A stretch of 8,760 bases of DNA from Nocardioidaceae bacterium (GTDB lineage Bacteria > Actinomycetota > Actinomycetes > Propionibacteriales > Nocardioidaceae): positions 7,493 through 16,252 of the forward strand of contig JAGQUE010000007.1 of assembly GCA_020438665.1 (NCBI GenBank). Reading direction: 5' to 3'. Shown here one piece after another: positions 1 to 6,371 of this stretch (within the stretch, counting starts at the first letter, position 1; every line of letters starts with the position of its first letter). The notes beneath the pieces were generated by a model. The model did no database searches, was not told the origin of the DNA, and was given only the letters and a program-made list of their open reading frames with translations. The translations under genes were made by a program, and so were the position numbers.

Positions 1-174
1 GACGTCGTCGGCGGCCAGGATCGGCCCCCGCCAGGCGCCATAGCCGGTGTGGTTGGAGAACACGACGGTGAGCACCGGCCACACCTCGTGGCCCAGCCGC
101 TGCAGCGGGAAGACCGCCGCGGAGTTGCCGACGTGGCCATAGGCCACCGAGGACTGGATCGACAGGATGCGCAT
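1..174 (-). CDS. pdxY: Pyridoxal kinase PdxY, N-terminal part (runs off the left edge)
   Basis: Only the first 58 residues are in the window; the C-terminal part, including the ATP-binding half, lies beyond base 1. The visible sequence begins [20 protein letters not shown] and continues through [20 protein letters not shown] and [11 protein letters not shown]. This matches the N-terminus of PdxY-type pyridoxal kinases (ILSIQSHVVYGHAGNSAA, then FSNHTQYG, in known members), where the Ser near residue 7 and the VAYGHVGN segment contribute to the substrate pocket. The family phosphorylates pyridoxal to pyridoxal 5'-phosphate in the cytoplasmic B6 salvage pathway. I chose ATG at 174 because AGGA lies 7 nt upstream; an in-frame GTG at 180 is possible but sits against that ribosome-binding site. 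It is on the same strand as the RTX genes, separated from them by a strong hairpin, so it probably has its own transcript. Confidence 0.9.
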   Translation of the reverse strand, partial: MRILSIQSSVAYGHVGNSAAVFPLQRLGHEVWPVLTVVFSNHTGYGAWRGPILAADDV

Positions 175-200
175 CCGCACATCCTGTCAGCCGGCAGGCG

Positions 201-235
201 CGGACGCCGCCCTGGGAGGTCCTGGGCGGCGTCCG
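201..235 (-). terminator. Perfect 12-bp stem hairpin after the first RTX gene
   Basis: Bases 201-212 (cggacgccgccc) and 224-235 (gggcggcgtccg) are perfect reverse complements with an 11-nt loop. The structure starts 8 nt past the stop codon of the RTX gene ending at 243 and lies about 27 nt before the pdxY start. There is no U-tract, which is common for actinobacterial terminators. It probably ends the RTX transcript; a regulatory role in the pdxY leader is less likely. Confidence 0.6.
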
Positions 236-242
236 GACCGGG

Positions 243-761
243 TCAGCAGTAGCCGTCGGAGCCAGTGGCTACGAGGTACTTCACGAACATCTGAGCCGCC
301 GGGTCGCAATACATGTCACCGGGCTGGCCATCGGCGGTATCGAAACCCTCGCCACCTTCCATGTAGTCGGCGCCGGCGCCGCCGACGATGGTGTCGTCGC
401 CCTTGTTTCCATAGATGAAATCGTTGTCATCGCCGCCGTTGAGGGCGTCGTTGCCCTCGTTGCCGAGGATGCAGTCCTGGCCGGCCCCCCCAGCGATGAT
501 GTCGTTCCCGGCTCCGCCGCTGATCTCGTCGTTGCCGCCGTTGCCGAGGATGATGTCGTTGCCGCCGAAGCCCAGGATGACGTCGTCCCCCGGCGTCCCC
601 ACCAGCGTGTCCGGCCCCGGAGTCCCTGGGATCAGGTTCCCGGGGTGGTTGCACGGATCGAAGGTGACCTCAGCCTGCGCTGGTGCGCCGGTCAGGGCCA
701 TGAGGGGGAACGCGAAGGCGACGGTGGCGAGGGCGGTGCTGGTGCTGATGAGGTGACGCAT
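243..761 (-). CDS. Small secreted RTX-repeat calcium-binding protein (paralog 1)
   Basis: This 172-residue protein starts with a Sec signal peptide: a short basic start (MRH), a hydrophobic core at about 8-24, and a likely cleavage after APAQA (residue 30). A short linker with C37 follows. Residues 46-144 are eleven consecutive nonapeptides of the RTX type (G-G-x-G-x-D-x-U-x), for example GNGGNDEIS and GGAGNDIIA, then a half repeat. These repeats form Ca2+-binding parallel beta-rolls in known proteins. The tail has C152 and the terminal C172; C97 is inside repeat 6. It is too small to carry a catalytic domain, and none is visible. Classic RTX toxins use type I secretion without a signal peptide, so this belongs to the Sec-exported actinobacterial sort. 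The start is ATG at 761, with AGGAG 8 nt upstream. It is a close paralog of the gene at 879-1397. Molecular function is unknown; calcium-dependent folding outside the cell is inferred. Confidence 0.88.
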   Translation of the reverse strand: MRHLISTSTALATVAFAFPLMALTGAPAQAEVTFDPCNHPGNLIPGTPGPDTLVGTPGDDVILGFGGNDIILGNGGNDEISGGAGNDIIAGGAGQDCILGNEGNDALNGGDDNDFIYGNKGDDTIVGGAGADYMEGGEGFDTADGQPGDMYCDPAAQMFVKYLVATGSDGYC

Positions 762-836
762 GGTCCTAGCTCCTGGTGCGTGGTGAGGAGTCCGAGGGAG
801 CGCCGGGTGGCGCCGCTGGGATGAGGCTGCCGGGGG

Positions 837-858
837 TGCATCACAACGGCGTCACAAC
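837..858 (-). promoter_or_regulatory. Two 11-bp direct repeats upstream of RTX paralog 1 (SARP-like site)
   Basis: On the minus strand GTTGTGACGCC (858-848) is followed directly by GTTGTGATGCA (847-837). The heptamer GTTGTGA is thus repeated exactly at 11-bp spacing, 80 and 91 bp before the ATG at 761. Heptamers spaced by 11 bp are the standard arrangement bound by SARP-type winged-helix/BTAD activators, and a BTAD regulator is encoded at 2168-5269. I see no clear -10 hexamer at the expected distance. Confidence 0.6.
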
Positions 859-878
859 GCGGACCGGCGGGGAACCGA

Positions 879-1397
879 TCAGCAGGCGACGTCGCCGAAG
901 AGGACGAGGTACTTCACGCTGGCCAGGACCAGGGGCGTGCATGACATGTCCCCGGGGTTGCCGTCCGCGGTGTCGAAGCCGTCGCCACCCTCCATGTAGT
1001 CGTAGCCGCTGCCGCCGAAGATGGTGTCGTCGCCCTGGTTCCCATAGACGTAGTCGTCGCCGGGGCCGCCGTTGAGCGCGTCGTTGTCGGCGTTGCCGAG
1101 GATGCAGTCGTTGCCCTCCCCGCCGCCGATGACGTCGATGCCCGGGCCGCCGCTGATGATGTCATCGCCGCCGAGACCGGTGATGATGTCGTTGCCGCCG
1201 AGCCCGATGATGATGTCGTTGTCGGGAGTCCCGATCAGGATGTCGTTGCCGGGCGTTCCCGTGATGAGCGTGCCGCCGTGGAGGCAGATCCCATCCTGCC
1301 CCGACGTGGCTTGTGCGGCTGGTGCTGCGCCGACGATGGCTGCGGGGACGGCGAACGCGATCGTCGCGAGGGCGGTGCTGGTGGTCAGTCGTCGCAT
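879..1397 (-). CDS. Small secreted RTX-repeat calcium-binding protein (paralog 2)
   Basis: This 172-residue protein has the same plan and length as the one at 243-761. A signal peptide (MRRLTTSTALATIAFAV...) has a likely cleavage after PAAQA at residue 30. C38 follows, then eleven uninterrupted RTX nonapeptides at residues 47-145 (for example GLGGNDIIT and GNQGDDTIF), a half repeat, C153, and the terminal C172. C98 sits in repeat 6. The segment GDGFDTADGNPGDM and the KYLV motif in the tail are shared nearly unchanged with paralog 1, so the two come from a tandem duplication that included upstream DNA. ATG at 1397 has AGGAG 5 nt upstream. The repeats have the Asp/Asn pattern expected for calcium binding. 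No enzymatic domain is visible. Its role outside the cell is unknown. Confidence 0.88.
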   Translation of the reverse strand: MRRLTTSTALATIAFAVPAAIVGAAPAAQATSGQDGICLHGGTLITGTPGNDILIGTPDNDIIIGLGGNDIITGLGGDDIISGGPGIDVIGGGEGNDCILGNADNDALNGGPGDDYVYGNQGDDTIFGGSGYDYMEGGDGFDTADGNPGDMSCTPLVLASVKYLVLFGDVAC

Positions 1398-1468
1398 GAG
1401 TGCTCCTGGATTCGTGGGTGAGTGGTCGGGGGGCGCGGTCGGCGCTGCGGGACGTACCTTGCCGGCGC

Positions 1469-1490
1469 GGCGTCAGAACGGCATCACAAC
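1469..1490 (-). promoter_or_regulatory. Two 11-bp direct repeats upstream of RTX paralog 2 (SARP-like site)
   Basis: On the minus strand GTTGTGATGCC (1490-1480) is followed directly by GTTCTGACGCC (1479-1469), differing at two of eleven positions. The heptamers end 76 and 87 bp before the ATG at 1397, almost the same position as at paralog 1. Beyond the repeats both promoters also share CCGGCA seven bases downstream of the second heptamer, which agrees with duplication of the promoter together with the gene. Confidence 0.6.
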
Positions 1491-1494
1491 TCGA

Positions 1495-1536
1495 TCGGCC
1501 GAGCCCAGAGGTTGGTTCCGCCCCGGACTCGGCCGA
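1495..1536 (-). terminator. Inverted repeat downstream of the third RTX gene
   Basis: Bases 1495-1503 (tcggccgag) pair perfectly with 1528-1536 (ctcggccga) around a 24-nt loop. It lies just past the RTX gene ending at 1563 and before the repeats of the next promoter. The long loop and lack of a U-tract make it a modest terminator candidate. Confidence 0.35.
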
Positions 1537-1543
1537 CCGGTGA

Positions 1544-1564
1544 GAGCCTGCCCATCCCAGGCTC
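1544..1564 (-). terminator. Short hairpin overlapping the RTX gene stop codon
   Basis: GAGCCTG (1544-1550) and CAGGCTC (1558-1564) form a 7-bp stem with a 7-nt loop. It overlaps the stop codon of the gene at 1563-2039. It may act together with the inverted repeat at 1495-1536 to end transcription. Confidence 0.3.
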
Positions 1565-2039
1565 AGCAGTTGACCGGGGTTTCGACGGTGTTGTCGCAGA
1601 AGTTGGCGCCGGCGCCGCCGCGGGCCCGGTCGAAGCCGGCATCCCCGCGGATGCGGTCGTCGCCGCCCTCGCCCCAGAAGCGGTCGCGGCCGTCGCCGCC
1701 GACCATGCGGTCGTCGCCCGGGCCTCCCCAGACGCGGTCGTTGTCGTCGCCACCGCTGATCTTGTCAGCGCAGGCACCGCCGTGGAGCTTGTCGTTCCCG
1801 GCGCCGCCGACGATCTTGTCGTTGCCGCCGCGTCCATAGATGACGTCATCGCCGCCCAGCCCACGGATCACGTCGTCACCCGGGGTGCCGACGAGGATGT
1901 CGTTGGCCGGGGTGCCGACGATGACGGCGCCGGGCGAGCCGCAGCCGGACGCCGGTGCCGGGCCGGCCTGGGCCGAGGGGATGGCGGCGCTGAGAAACCC
2001 GGCGCCCACGATGGCGGCCAGGGTGATCGGAATCTTCAT
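1563..2039 (-). CDS. Small secreted RTX-repeat protein (third, divergent, basic member)
   Basis: This 158-residue protein has a signal peptide (MKIPITLAAIVGAGFLSAAI...) with likely cleavage after PSAQA at residue 25. C33 follows, then eleven RTX nonapeptides at residues 42-140 (for example GTPGDDVIR, GRGGNDKIV and GGPGDDRMV), a twelfth partial unit, C148, and the terminal C158. C90 lies in repeat 6. Unlike the two paralogs, many repeats carry Lys or Arg right after the conserved Asp, and Trp is frequent, so the mature protein has a clearly different surface charge. ATG at 2039 has an excellent AAGGAG 7 nt upstream. The BTAD regulator ends 128 bp upstream on the same strand. The four-cysteine pattern and repeat count tie it to the other two despite weak overall similarity. 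Function is unknown; extracellular calcium binding is inferred. Confidence 0.87.
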   Translation of the reverse strand: MKIPITLAAIVGAGFLSAAIPSAQAGPAPASGCGSPGAVIVGTPANDILVGTPGDDVIRGLGGDDVIYGRGGNDKIVGGAGNDKLHGGACADKISGGDDNDRVWGGPGDDRMVGGDGRDRFWGEGGDDRIRGDAGFDRARGGAGANFCDNTVETPVNC

Positions 2040-2058
2040 GGTTTGTCTCCTTCAGGTG

Positions 2059-2083
2059 GTCGGTCGACCGGATGTCGACCGAC
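2059..2083 (-). other. Perfect hairpin in the leader of the third RTX gene
   Basis: GTCGGTCGAC (2059-2068) and GTCGACCGAC (2074-2083) are perfect reverse complements with a 5-nt loop. The hairpin is 20-44 bp before the ATG at 2039 and just upstream of its ribosome-binding site. It could be a terminator for the regulator gene upstream, an mRNA leader structure, or an operator with two GTCGAC cores. The sequence alone does not decide between these. Confidence 0.45.
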
Positions 2084-2115
2084 GGACCCTCAGCAGACAC
2101 GTGGCAGGTCAGCAG

Positions 2116-2137
2116 GGGATCAGGTGCTCGTCACAAC
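2116..2137 (-). promoter_or_regulatory. GTTGTGA heptamer upstream of the third RTX gene, second copy degenerate
   Basis: On the minus strand GTTGTGACGAG (2137-2127) is followed by CACCTGATCCC (2126-2116). The first heptamer is identical to those before the other RTX genes and lies 92 bp before the ATG at 2039 (91 and 87 bp at the others). The second keeps only the TGA core. This is weaker than the other two sites and rests mainly on matching position and heptamer identity. Confidence 0.4.
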
Positions 2138-2167
2138 GGCCCCGGTCACACGACCCTCGGCGAGCGG

Positions 2168-5100
2168 TCAGCCGGAGGAGCGGGCAGGCTCGAGGTGCGC
2201 GGGGTCGGGCGGCTCGGCGCCGACCTCGGCCATGGCGCGCTGCCACCGCTCGAACGCGCGGCGGGCCTCGCCGTGCCGCCGGGCGCGGACCAGGATCGCC
2301 ACCAGCATCCGGTGGGCCGGCTCGTCGTAGGGGTCGGCGGCGAGCAGCCGGACCAGCCGGGTCACGGCGCCGTCGATGTCGCCGGCCCGACCCGCGAGGC
2401 GGGCGGCCAGCCGCAGGCTCTGCACCCAGGTGGCGCGCACGTGGTCGCGGCTGTCGGCCGCCCACGCCTCATAGGGGTCCTCCTCGAACGCGTCGCCGTG
2501 GAAGGCGGTCAGCAGGTCGGCCAGCAGCTGACGGGCCGCCTCCTCCGCGCCCTCGTCGGCGAGCCGGGCGGCCTCGGCGGCGTCGGCCAGGAAGTCGGTC
2601 AGGTCCAGCGACGCCGTCCCGAGCACCAGCCGGATGCCCTGGGCGTCGGCGGCCACGAAGTGTTCGGTCGAGTGTCGCTTGTCGGGGTCGAGGGCGCCGC
2701 GCAGCGTGGAGAGCAGCACCGACAGCCGGTGGCCGGTCTTGGCGGGGTCGTCGTCGGGCCAGAGGATCTCGCAGACCTCCTCGCGCCCGATCGGGCGGCC
2801 TTCGCGCGCGACGAGCAGCTTGAGCAGCGTGCGTGCCTGCCGCGAGCGCCACGCCGACCCAGGGATGGGTACGCCGTCGCGGTGCACCGCGAAGCCACCG
2901 ATGACCCTGATCTCGAGGGCGCCGGTGTGGGCGGCCGCCTGGGGGTGGAGCGATCGGTCCACGACCCCCACCCGGCGCAGCCGGCGTGCCGCCGCTCGAG
3001 CGGACGCACCCTGGGGCCCCACCTGACCTGGCAGCCGGGCGAGGGCGAGCTGGGCGCGGTCCGCGGCGAGGGCGGCGCCCGAGCGCTGATAGACGGCGAG
3101 GGCCTCGAGCAGGAGGGCCCCCGACTCGCGGGGATCCGTGGTGGCCTCCGCAGCGAGCTCGAGCACCGGCCCGAGGGACCGGCGGTTCTGGACGGCGCGA
3201 GCGACGTCGGCAGCCTCCTCGGCGACGCCCGCGGCAGCGGCGAGGTCGCCACGGGCCAACAACACCCAGCCGAGGGCGGTCAGGGCCTCGGACTGGGTCT
3301 CGTCGGGGGCCGTGGCCACGGCCTGCTCCGCGAGGGCCTGGGCGTCCTTGAGGTCGGCATCCCCACGCGGGGCGGTCGCCATGATCGTGGCGAGCCGGGT
3401 GAGGGCCGGCATGAGGATCTGCCGCTCCCCGGTCTCCCGGGCGAGCTCGGCGGCCTCCTCGAAAGCGGCCCGGGCGTCGCCGAGCCGGCCGGCCTGGAAG
3501 TCGACCTCCGCCAGCCCCCACAGCGCCGCCGGCGTGCGGTCCAGACCCTTGGCCCGCGCGGCGTCGAGGCAGCGCAGGAACCGCACCCGGGCCGCCTGCA
3601 GGTCGCCGAGCCCGATCAGCGCCTCGCCGCCGTTGTGCAACGCCGAGACATAGGTCCCGGCCGGCCCGGTGCGGTCCACCAACGCGAGAGCCTGGTCGGC
3701 CGAGTCGAGGGCGGCGGCGAACTCGCCGGCCACGAGCTGTGCGTCGGACAGGTTGGTCAGGCTGCGCTGGAGCAGGAAGACGTCGCCGCTGCGCTGCGCG
3801 GTGGCCAGCGCCGAGGACAGCGCGTTCATGCGGCGTGCACCGGTGAGCAGCATCGACTGGGCGATCAGCGCGGTCGCGCGCGCCTGGTCGTCGCCGCGGC
3901 CGGCCGTCGACAGCGCCTCCGCGACGACCCGCGCCGCGGCGTCGTCGTCACCGAGCTGCCACTCGCACAGCGCCAGTGTCGCCAGCCTCATCGCCCGGTC
4001 GGAGGCCGGCTCGTCGGCGGCCAGGGCAATCCGGCCGCCGGTGCAGAGGTCACGCGCCGCCCGGAAGTCGGCGGCGCCGTAGTGGATCGACGCGAGCCGC
4101 CAGGCCAGGTCGGGAGGCGCGTGGTGGCCCCAGGCCTCGCAGTCGGTCACCACCGCCTCGAGCACCTGCCCGGCGAGCGTGGGCTGACCGACGAGTCGCG
4201 CGGCATGTCCCTGCAGGATGCGCGCGCGCAGGTCGACGTACGGCGCCGGCAGCGTGTCGACCGTCGTGAGCAGCTCGCGGGCCCAGCCCGAGGCGATCAC
4301 CTGGTCGCCGTGGTCGGTGATGATCCGCTGGCAGGTGAGGACGTCGCGGGCGTCGCGCGCCGCCCGCAGGGCCGGCCCAGGGTGGCCGAGCTCGAGATAG
4401 CGCTTCGCCGCCGACGACCACCAGGCCGGACCGTCCTCGGGCGGGGTCGTCCGCCGGCTCAGGCAGGCACCGACGACCGGGGCGACGCGAGCCCCGTCCT
4501 GGGCCACGGCGAGCACCCCGATCTCGACCAGGTCGTCCCAAGCGGTCTCGAGTGCGGGCTCGACCGCGGCGACGAGCTCCCGGGGCACGGGTTCGAGGTC
4601 GCCGAGCAGGAGCAACAGCCGACGGCTCGTCGGTGACAGCGACGGCAGCAGTCGGCTCTCGACCCAGCGGCTCACCCGCCCTCGGGGTCGGCTCAGCACG
4701 TCGAGGGGATCGGCGGACGGCTCCCACGGCGCGCGGCCCTCCTCGAGAACGAGCGTGACGAGGGCCGGCCAGCCCTCGGTGAGCCGCGCGACGGCGTCAA
4801 CGACGCGGGCGATGGTGCCCTCGTCCGCGCGATCGGGGGCCGCCAGGTCGGCGGAGGGGTCGCTCAGGGCCGACCGGGTGGCGGCCTGGATCTGCTCGGC
4901 CCCCCAGCGAAGCTCGTCGGGCCCGTCGACCTCCACGAAGGGACCGGAGCCGTCGCTCCGGGCCGGCAGTCCGATGGGCTCGCGAGAGGTCATCGCGACG
5001 GCCGTGACGGCCGTGTTGCCGGCGACCTGCGCGGTCAGCCGGGCCCTCTCCTCGTCGCCGAGGGCATGGACGCCCAGGACGACGACCTCGCCGGCCAGTC

Positions 5101-5269
5101 CGGCAGTGGCCGCCGGGTCCGTCAGCAGGTCGGTCGCCAGGACGACGCGGGCCTCCGGCGACAGGTCGAGGGCGTGCCTGGTCTTGCCGAAGCCGGTGGC
5201 GGCGGTGATCAGGCGCCAAGGGACCGTGGCATGCGACCCCGAGAGCATGCCCTGTTGCGTGGGGGGCAT
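2168..5269 (-). CDS. Large BTAD/SARP-like transcriptional regulator with degenerate STAND ATPase
   Basis: This is a 1033-residue cytoplasmic regulator. Residues 19-30 (RLITAATGFGKT) are a MalT/LuxR-type P-loop. TSREP at 94-98 and LTEGWPA at 163-169 are further landmarks of that STAND family. The Walker B position reads VVVLGVHAL (62-70), where relatives usually have two acidic residues before the aromatic-His pair, so ATP hydrolysis is doubtful. Residues about 330-760 are Ala/Leu-rich helical repeats, TPR-like (for example GRLGDARAAFEEAAE). Residues 785-884 form an OmpR-like winged helix (LEIRVIGGFAVHRDGVPIPG, then LLKLLVAREG and CEILWPDDD). Residues 885-1020 are a BTAD domain (LADPY and GEARRAFERW motifs). 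Classic SARPs have the winged helix at the N-terminus; here it is C-terminal. I chose ATG at 5269 because the frame opens inside the upstream gene; ATG at 5248 is an alternative, and neither has a good ribosome-binding site. It probably controls the adjacent RTX genes, which carry 11-bp direct repeats; that link is inference. Confidence 0.88.
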   Translation of the reverse strand: MPPTQQGMLSGSHATVPWRLITAATGFGKTRHALDLSPEARVVLATDLLTDPAATAGLAGEVVVLGVHALGDEERARLTAQVAGNTAVTAVAMTSREPIGLPARSDGSGPFVEVDGPDELRWGAEQIQAATRSALSDPSADLAAPDRADEGTIARVVDAVARLTEGWPALVTLVLEEGRAPWEPSADPLDVLSRPRGRVSRWVESRLLPSLSPTSRRLLLLLGDLEPVPRELVAAVEPALETAWDDLVEIGVLAVAQDGARVAPVVGACLSRRTTPPEDGPAWWSSAAKRYLELGHPGPALRAARDARDVLTCQRIITDHGDQVIASGWARELLTTVDTLPAPYVDLRARILQGHAARLVGQPTLAGQVLEAVVTDCEAWGHHAPPDLAWRLASIHYGAADFRAARDLCTGGRIALAADEPASDRAMRLATLALCEWQLGDDDAAARVVAEALSTAGRGDDQARATALIAQSMLLTGARRMNALSSALATAQRSGDVFLLQRSLTNLSDAQLVAGEFAAALDSADQALALVDRTGPAGTYVSALHNGGEALIGLGDLQAARVRFLRCLDAARAKGLDRTPAALWGLAEVDFQAGRLGDARAAFEEAAELARETGERQILMPALTRLATIMATAPRGDADLKDAQALAEQAVATAPDETQSEALTALGWVLLARGDLAAAAGVAEEAADVARAVQNRRSLGPVLELAAEATTDPRESGALLLEALAVYQRSGAALAADRAQLALARLPGQVGPQGASARAAARRLRRVGVVDRSLHPQAAAHTGALEIRVIGGFAVHRDGVPIPGSAWRSRQARTLLKLLVAREGRPIGREEVCEILWPDDDPAKTGHRLSVLLSTLRGALDPDKRHSTEHFVAADAQGIRLVLGTASLDLTDFLADAAEAARLADEGAEEAARQLLADLLTAFHGDAFEEDPYEAWAADSRDHVRATWVQSLRLAARLAGRAGDIDGAVTRLVRLLAADPYDEPAHRMLVAILVRARRHGEARRAFERWQRAMAEVGAEPPDPAHLEPARSSG

Positions 5270-5304
5270 GGCATTGAGGAGAGCACAGTCGGCACCGGAA
5301 TACG

Positions 5305-5333
5305 AGGGGCTGTCCGTTGGTGGCCGGACCCCT
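5305..5333 (-). terminator. Bulged hairpin between the GH18 gene and the regulator
   Basis: AGGGG (5305-5309) and TCCG (5313-5316) pair with CGGACCCCT (5325-5333), leaving a 3-nt bulge and an 8-nt loop. It lies 13-41 nt past the GH18 stop and 36 nt before the regulator start. It may lower read-through from the GH18 gene, or be a partial attenuator if the two share a transcript. No U-tract is present. Confidence 0.3.
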
Positions 5334-5345
5334 CCCGTCGGGCGG

Positions 5346-6371
5346 TCAGGGCAGCGGGTCCGCGGACCCGAGCCGCCAGAGCGCGACGCCGTGGACGCCG
5401 AGCTCGCGGGCCAGGGCCAACCGCCTGACATAGGACCGGGCGTCCGACCACCAGATCTCGGTGCCGTCGCCCAGCAGCACGCTCCACTCGGCGTCGCGCC
5501 GGTGCCAGACGGGCTCGGCGCCGTCGGCGGCGGCCACGGCTCGTGCGCGACGCGGACTGATGGAGTGACCGGTGCCGGCCGTCGGCCAGGTGTAGCCGTA
5601 GCCGGCGATCCCCAGATCGACCATCGACGCCGGCACCCGCTCGGCGAGCACGGCGACCGAGCGGCGCTGCCACGGGAGCGCACCGATCGGGCCGGGGCCC
5701 GACCAGCCGGGGCCATGTTGGTCATAGGTCATCAGCACGATGCGGTCGGCGACGCCGGCGAGCTCGCTCAGGGAGAACCCGGACCGGCGGTAGGACCGCA
5801 GCGACGTCCGGGCACCCATGTCCATCGACAGCTCCACGCTGCGGGGGAGGTGGTGCCGCAAGGCGCGCAGGAAGGCGACGAGGCCGTCCCGGTCGCGGGC
5901 GTGCATCGCCTCGAAGTCGATGTTGATGCTGTCCCAGCCACCCTGCCGCGCCACCCGCGCGAGGCGGCGCACGGCGGCGCGCCGGTGCGCGGGTGAGGAG
6001 AGCAGCGAGGTGATCAGGTCGGAGTCGAAGTCACCGCTGCGCGCCGTCCAGTTGCTGACGATGAGCTCGGCGCGGAGTCCATGGCGATGCGTGATGCGTA
6101 GGACGCGGCGTACGTCGTGGTCGGGCAGCGTGACGGTCGACCCGTCGGCCTTGAGACCGACGCCCGCCACGGAGACCATGTCGAGCGCATGGGCGTCGCG
6201 GTCGACGACGTGGGCCGAGAGCGACTCCACGGCAAAGCCCGTGACCACGAGTGACCGCGCCGCTCGGGGGTGGGGCTCAGGGAGGAGGTCCGCAGCAACA
6301 GGGAGTGCTGCACCGGTGAGCAGGAGGGCGGCCGCGGCCGCGAGCGGAACGAGGTTCCGGGTCACGCGCAT
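5346..6371 (-). CDS. Secreted glycoside hydrolase family 18 protein, SleL/YaaH-like
   Basis: This 341-residue protein has a signal peptide (MRVTRNLVPLAAAAALLLTG), cleaved near residues 26-28. A single TIM-barrel catalytic domain fills the rest. The GH18 signature is WDSINIDFE, with D147, N150, D152 and the catalytic acid E154; Asn in place of the middle Asp (NIDFE) is typical of the SleL/YaaH branch, which cleaves N-acetylglucosamine linkages in peptidoglycan or related glycans. Other family landmarks are MTYDQH (214-219) with GPIGALPW after it, YGYTW (258-262), and EIWWSDARSYVRRLALARE leading to the C-terminal GVALWRLG. No LysM, SH3 or chitin-binding module is present, so how it holds its substrate is unclear. 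I chose ATG at 6371 because AGGA lies 7 nt upstream and the signal peptide begins there; the reading frame is open to 6461. The substrate (peptidoglycan, chitin or another glycan) is not resolved. Confidence 0.86.
   Translation of the reverse strand: MRVTRNLVPLAAAAALLLTGAALPVAADLLPEPHPRAARSLVVTGFAVESLSAHVVDRDAHALDMVSVAGVGLKADGSTVTLPDHDVRRVLRITHRHGLRAELIVSNWTARSGDFDSDLITSLLSSPAHRRAAVRRLARVARQGGWDSINIDFEAMHARDRDGLVAFLRALRHHLPRSVELSMDMGARTSLRSYRRSGFSLSELAGVADRIVLMTYDQHGPGWSGPGPIGALPWQRRSVAVLAERVPASMVDLGIAGYGYTWPTAGTGHSISPRRARAVAAADGAEPVWHRRDAEWSVLLGDGTEIWWSDARSYVRRLALARELGVHGVALWRLGSADPLP

Noticed and set aside
885..896. Palindrome GGCGACGTCGCC
   Set aside because: It is inside the end of RTX paralog 2 and is explained by coding for Gly-Asp-Val-Ala codons in a GC-rich context.
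243..2039. Short regular DNA repeats that might suggest a CRISPR or a DNA satellite
   Set aside because: The period is 27 bp, always in frame, and encodes RTX nonapeptides. There are no unique spacers.
243..2039. Type I secretion RTX toxins
   Set aside because: The proteins have N-terminal Sec signals, no toxin domain, and no ABC transporter or membrane-fusion genes nearby.
1072..2823. Plus-strand frames opposite the RTX genes
   Set aside because: They are Ser/Pro-rich or Val/Ala-rich translations of the antisense of RTX repeats, without a plausible start site or domain.
2072..4636. An 854-codon open frame on the plus strand
   Set aside because: It lies opposite the regulator gene, has no recognisable domain, and is the kind of antisense frame that high-GC coding creates. 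The minus frame has clear P-loop, winged-helix and BTAD motifs.
5270..5725. N-terminal extension of the regulator up to 5725
   Set aside because: The frame stays open but overlaps the GH18 coding region, and the added 152 residues resemble nothing. The P-loop begins soon after ATG 5269.
4755..5996. A 413-codon open frame on the plus strand
   Set aside because: It is antisense to the regulator and GH18 genes, both of which have clear family motifs. Its own composition is Arg/Pro/Ala-rich shadow sequence.
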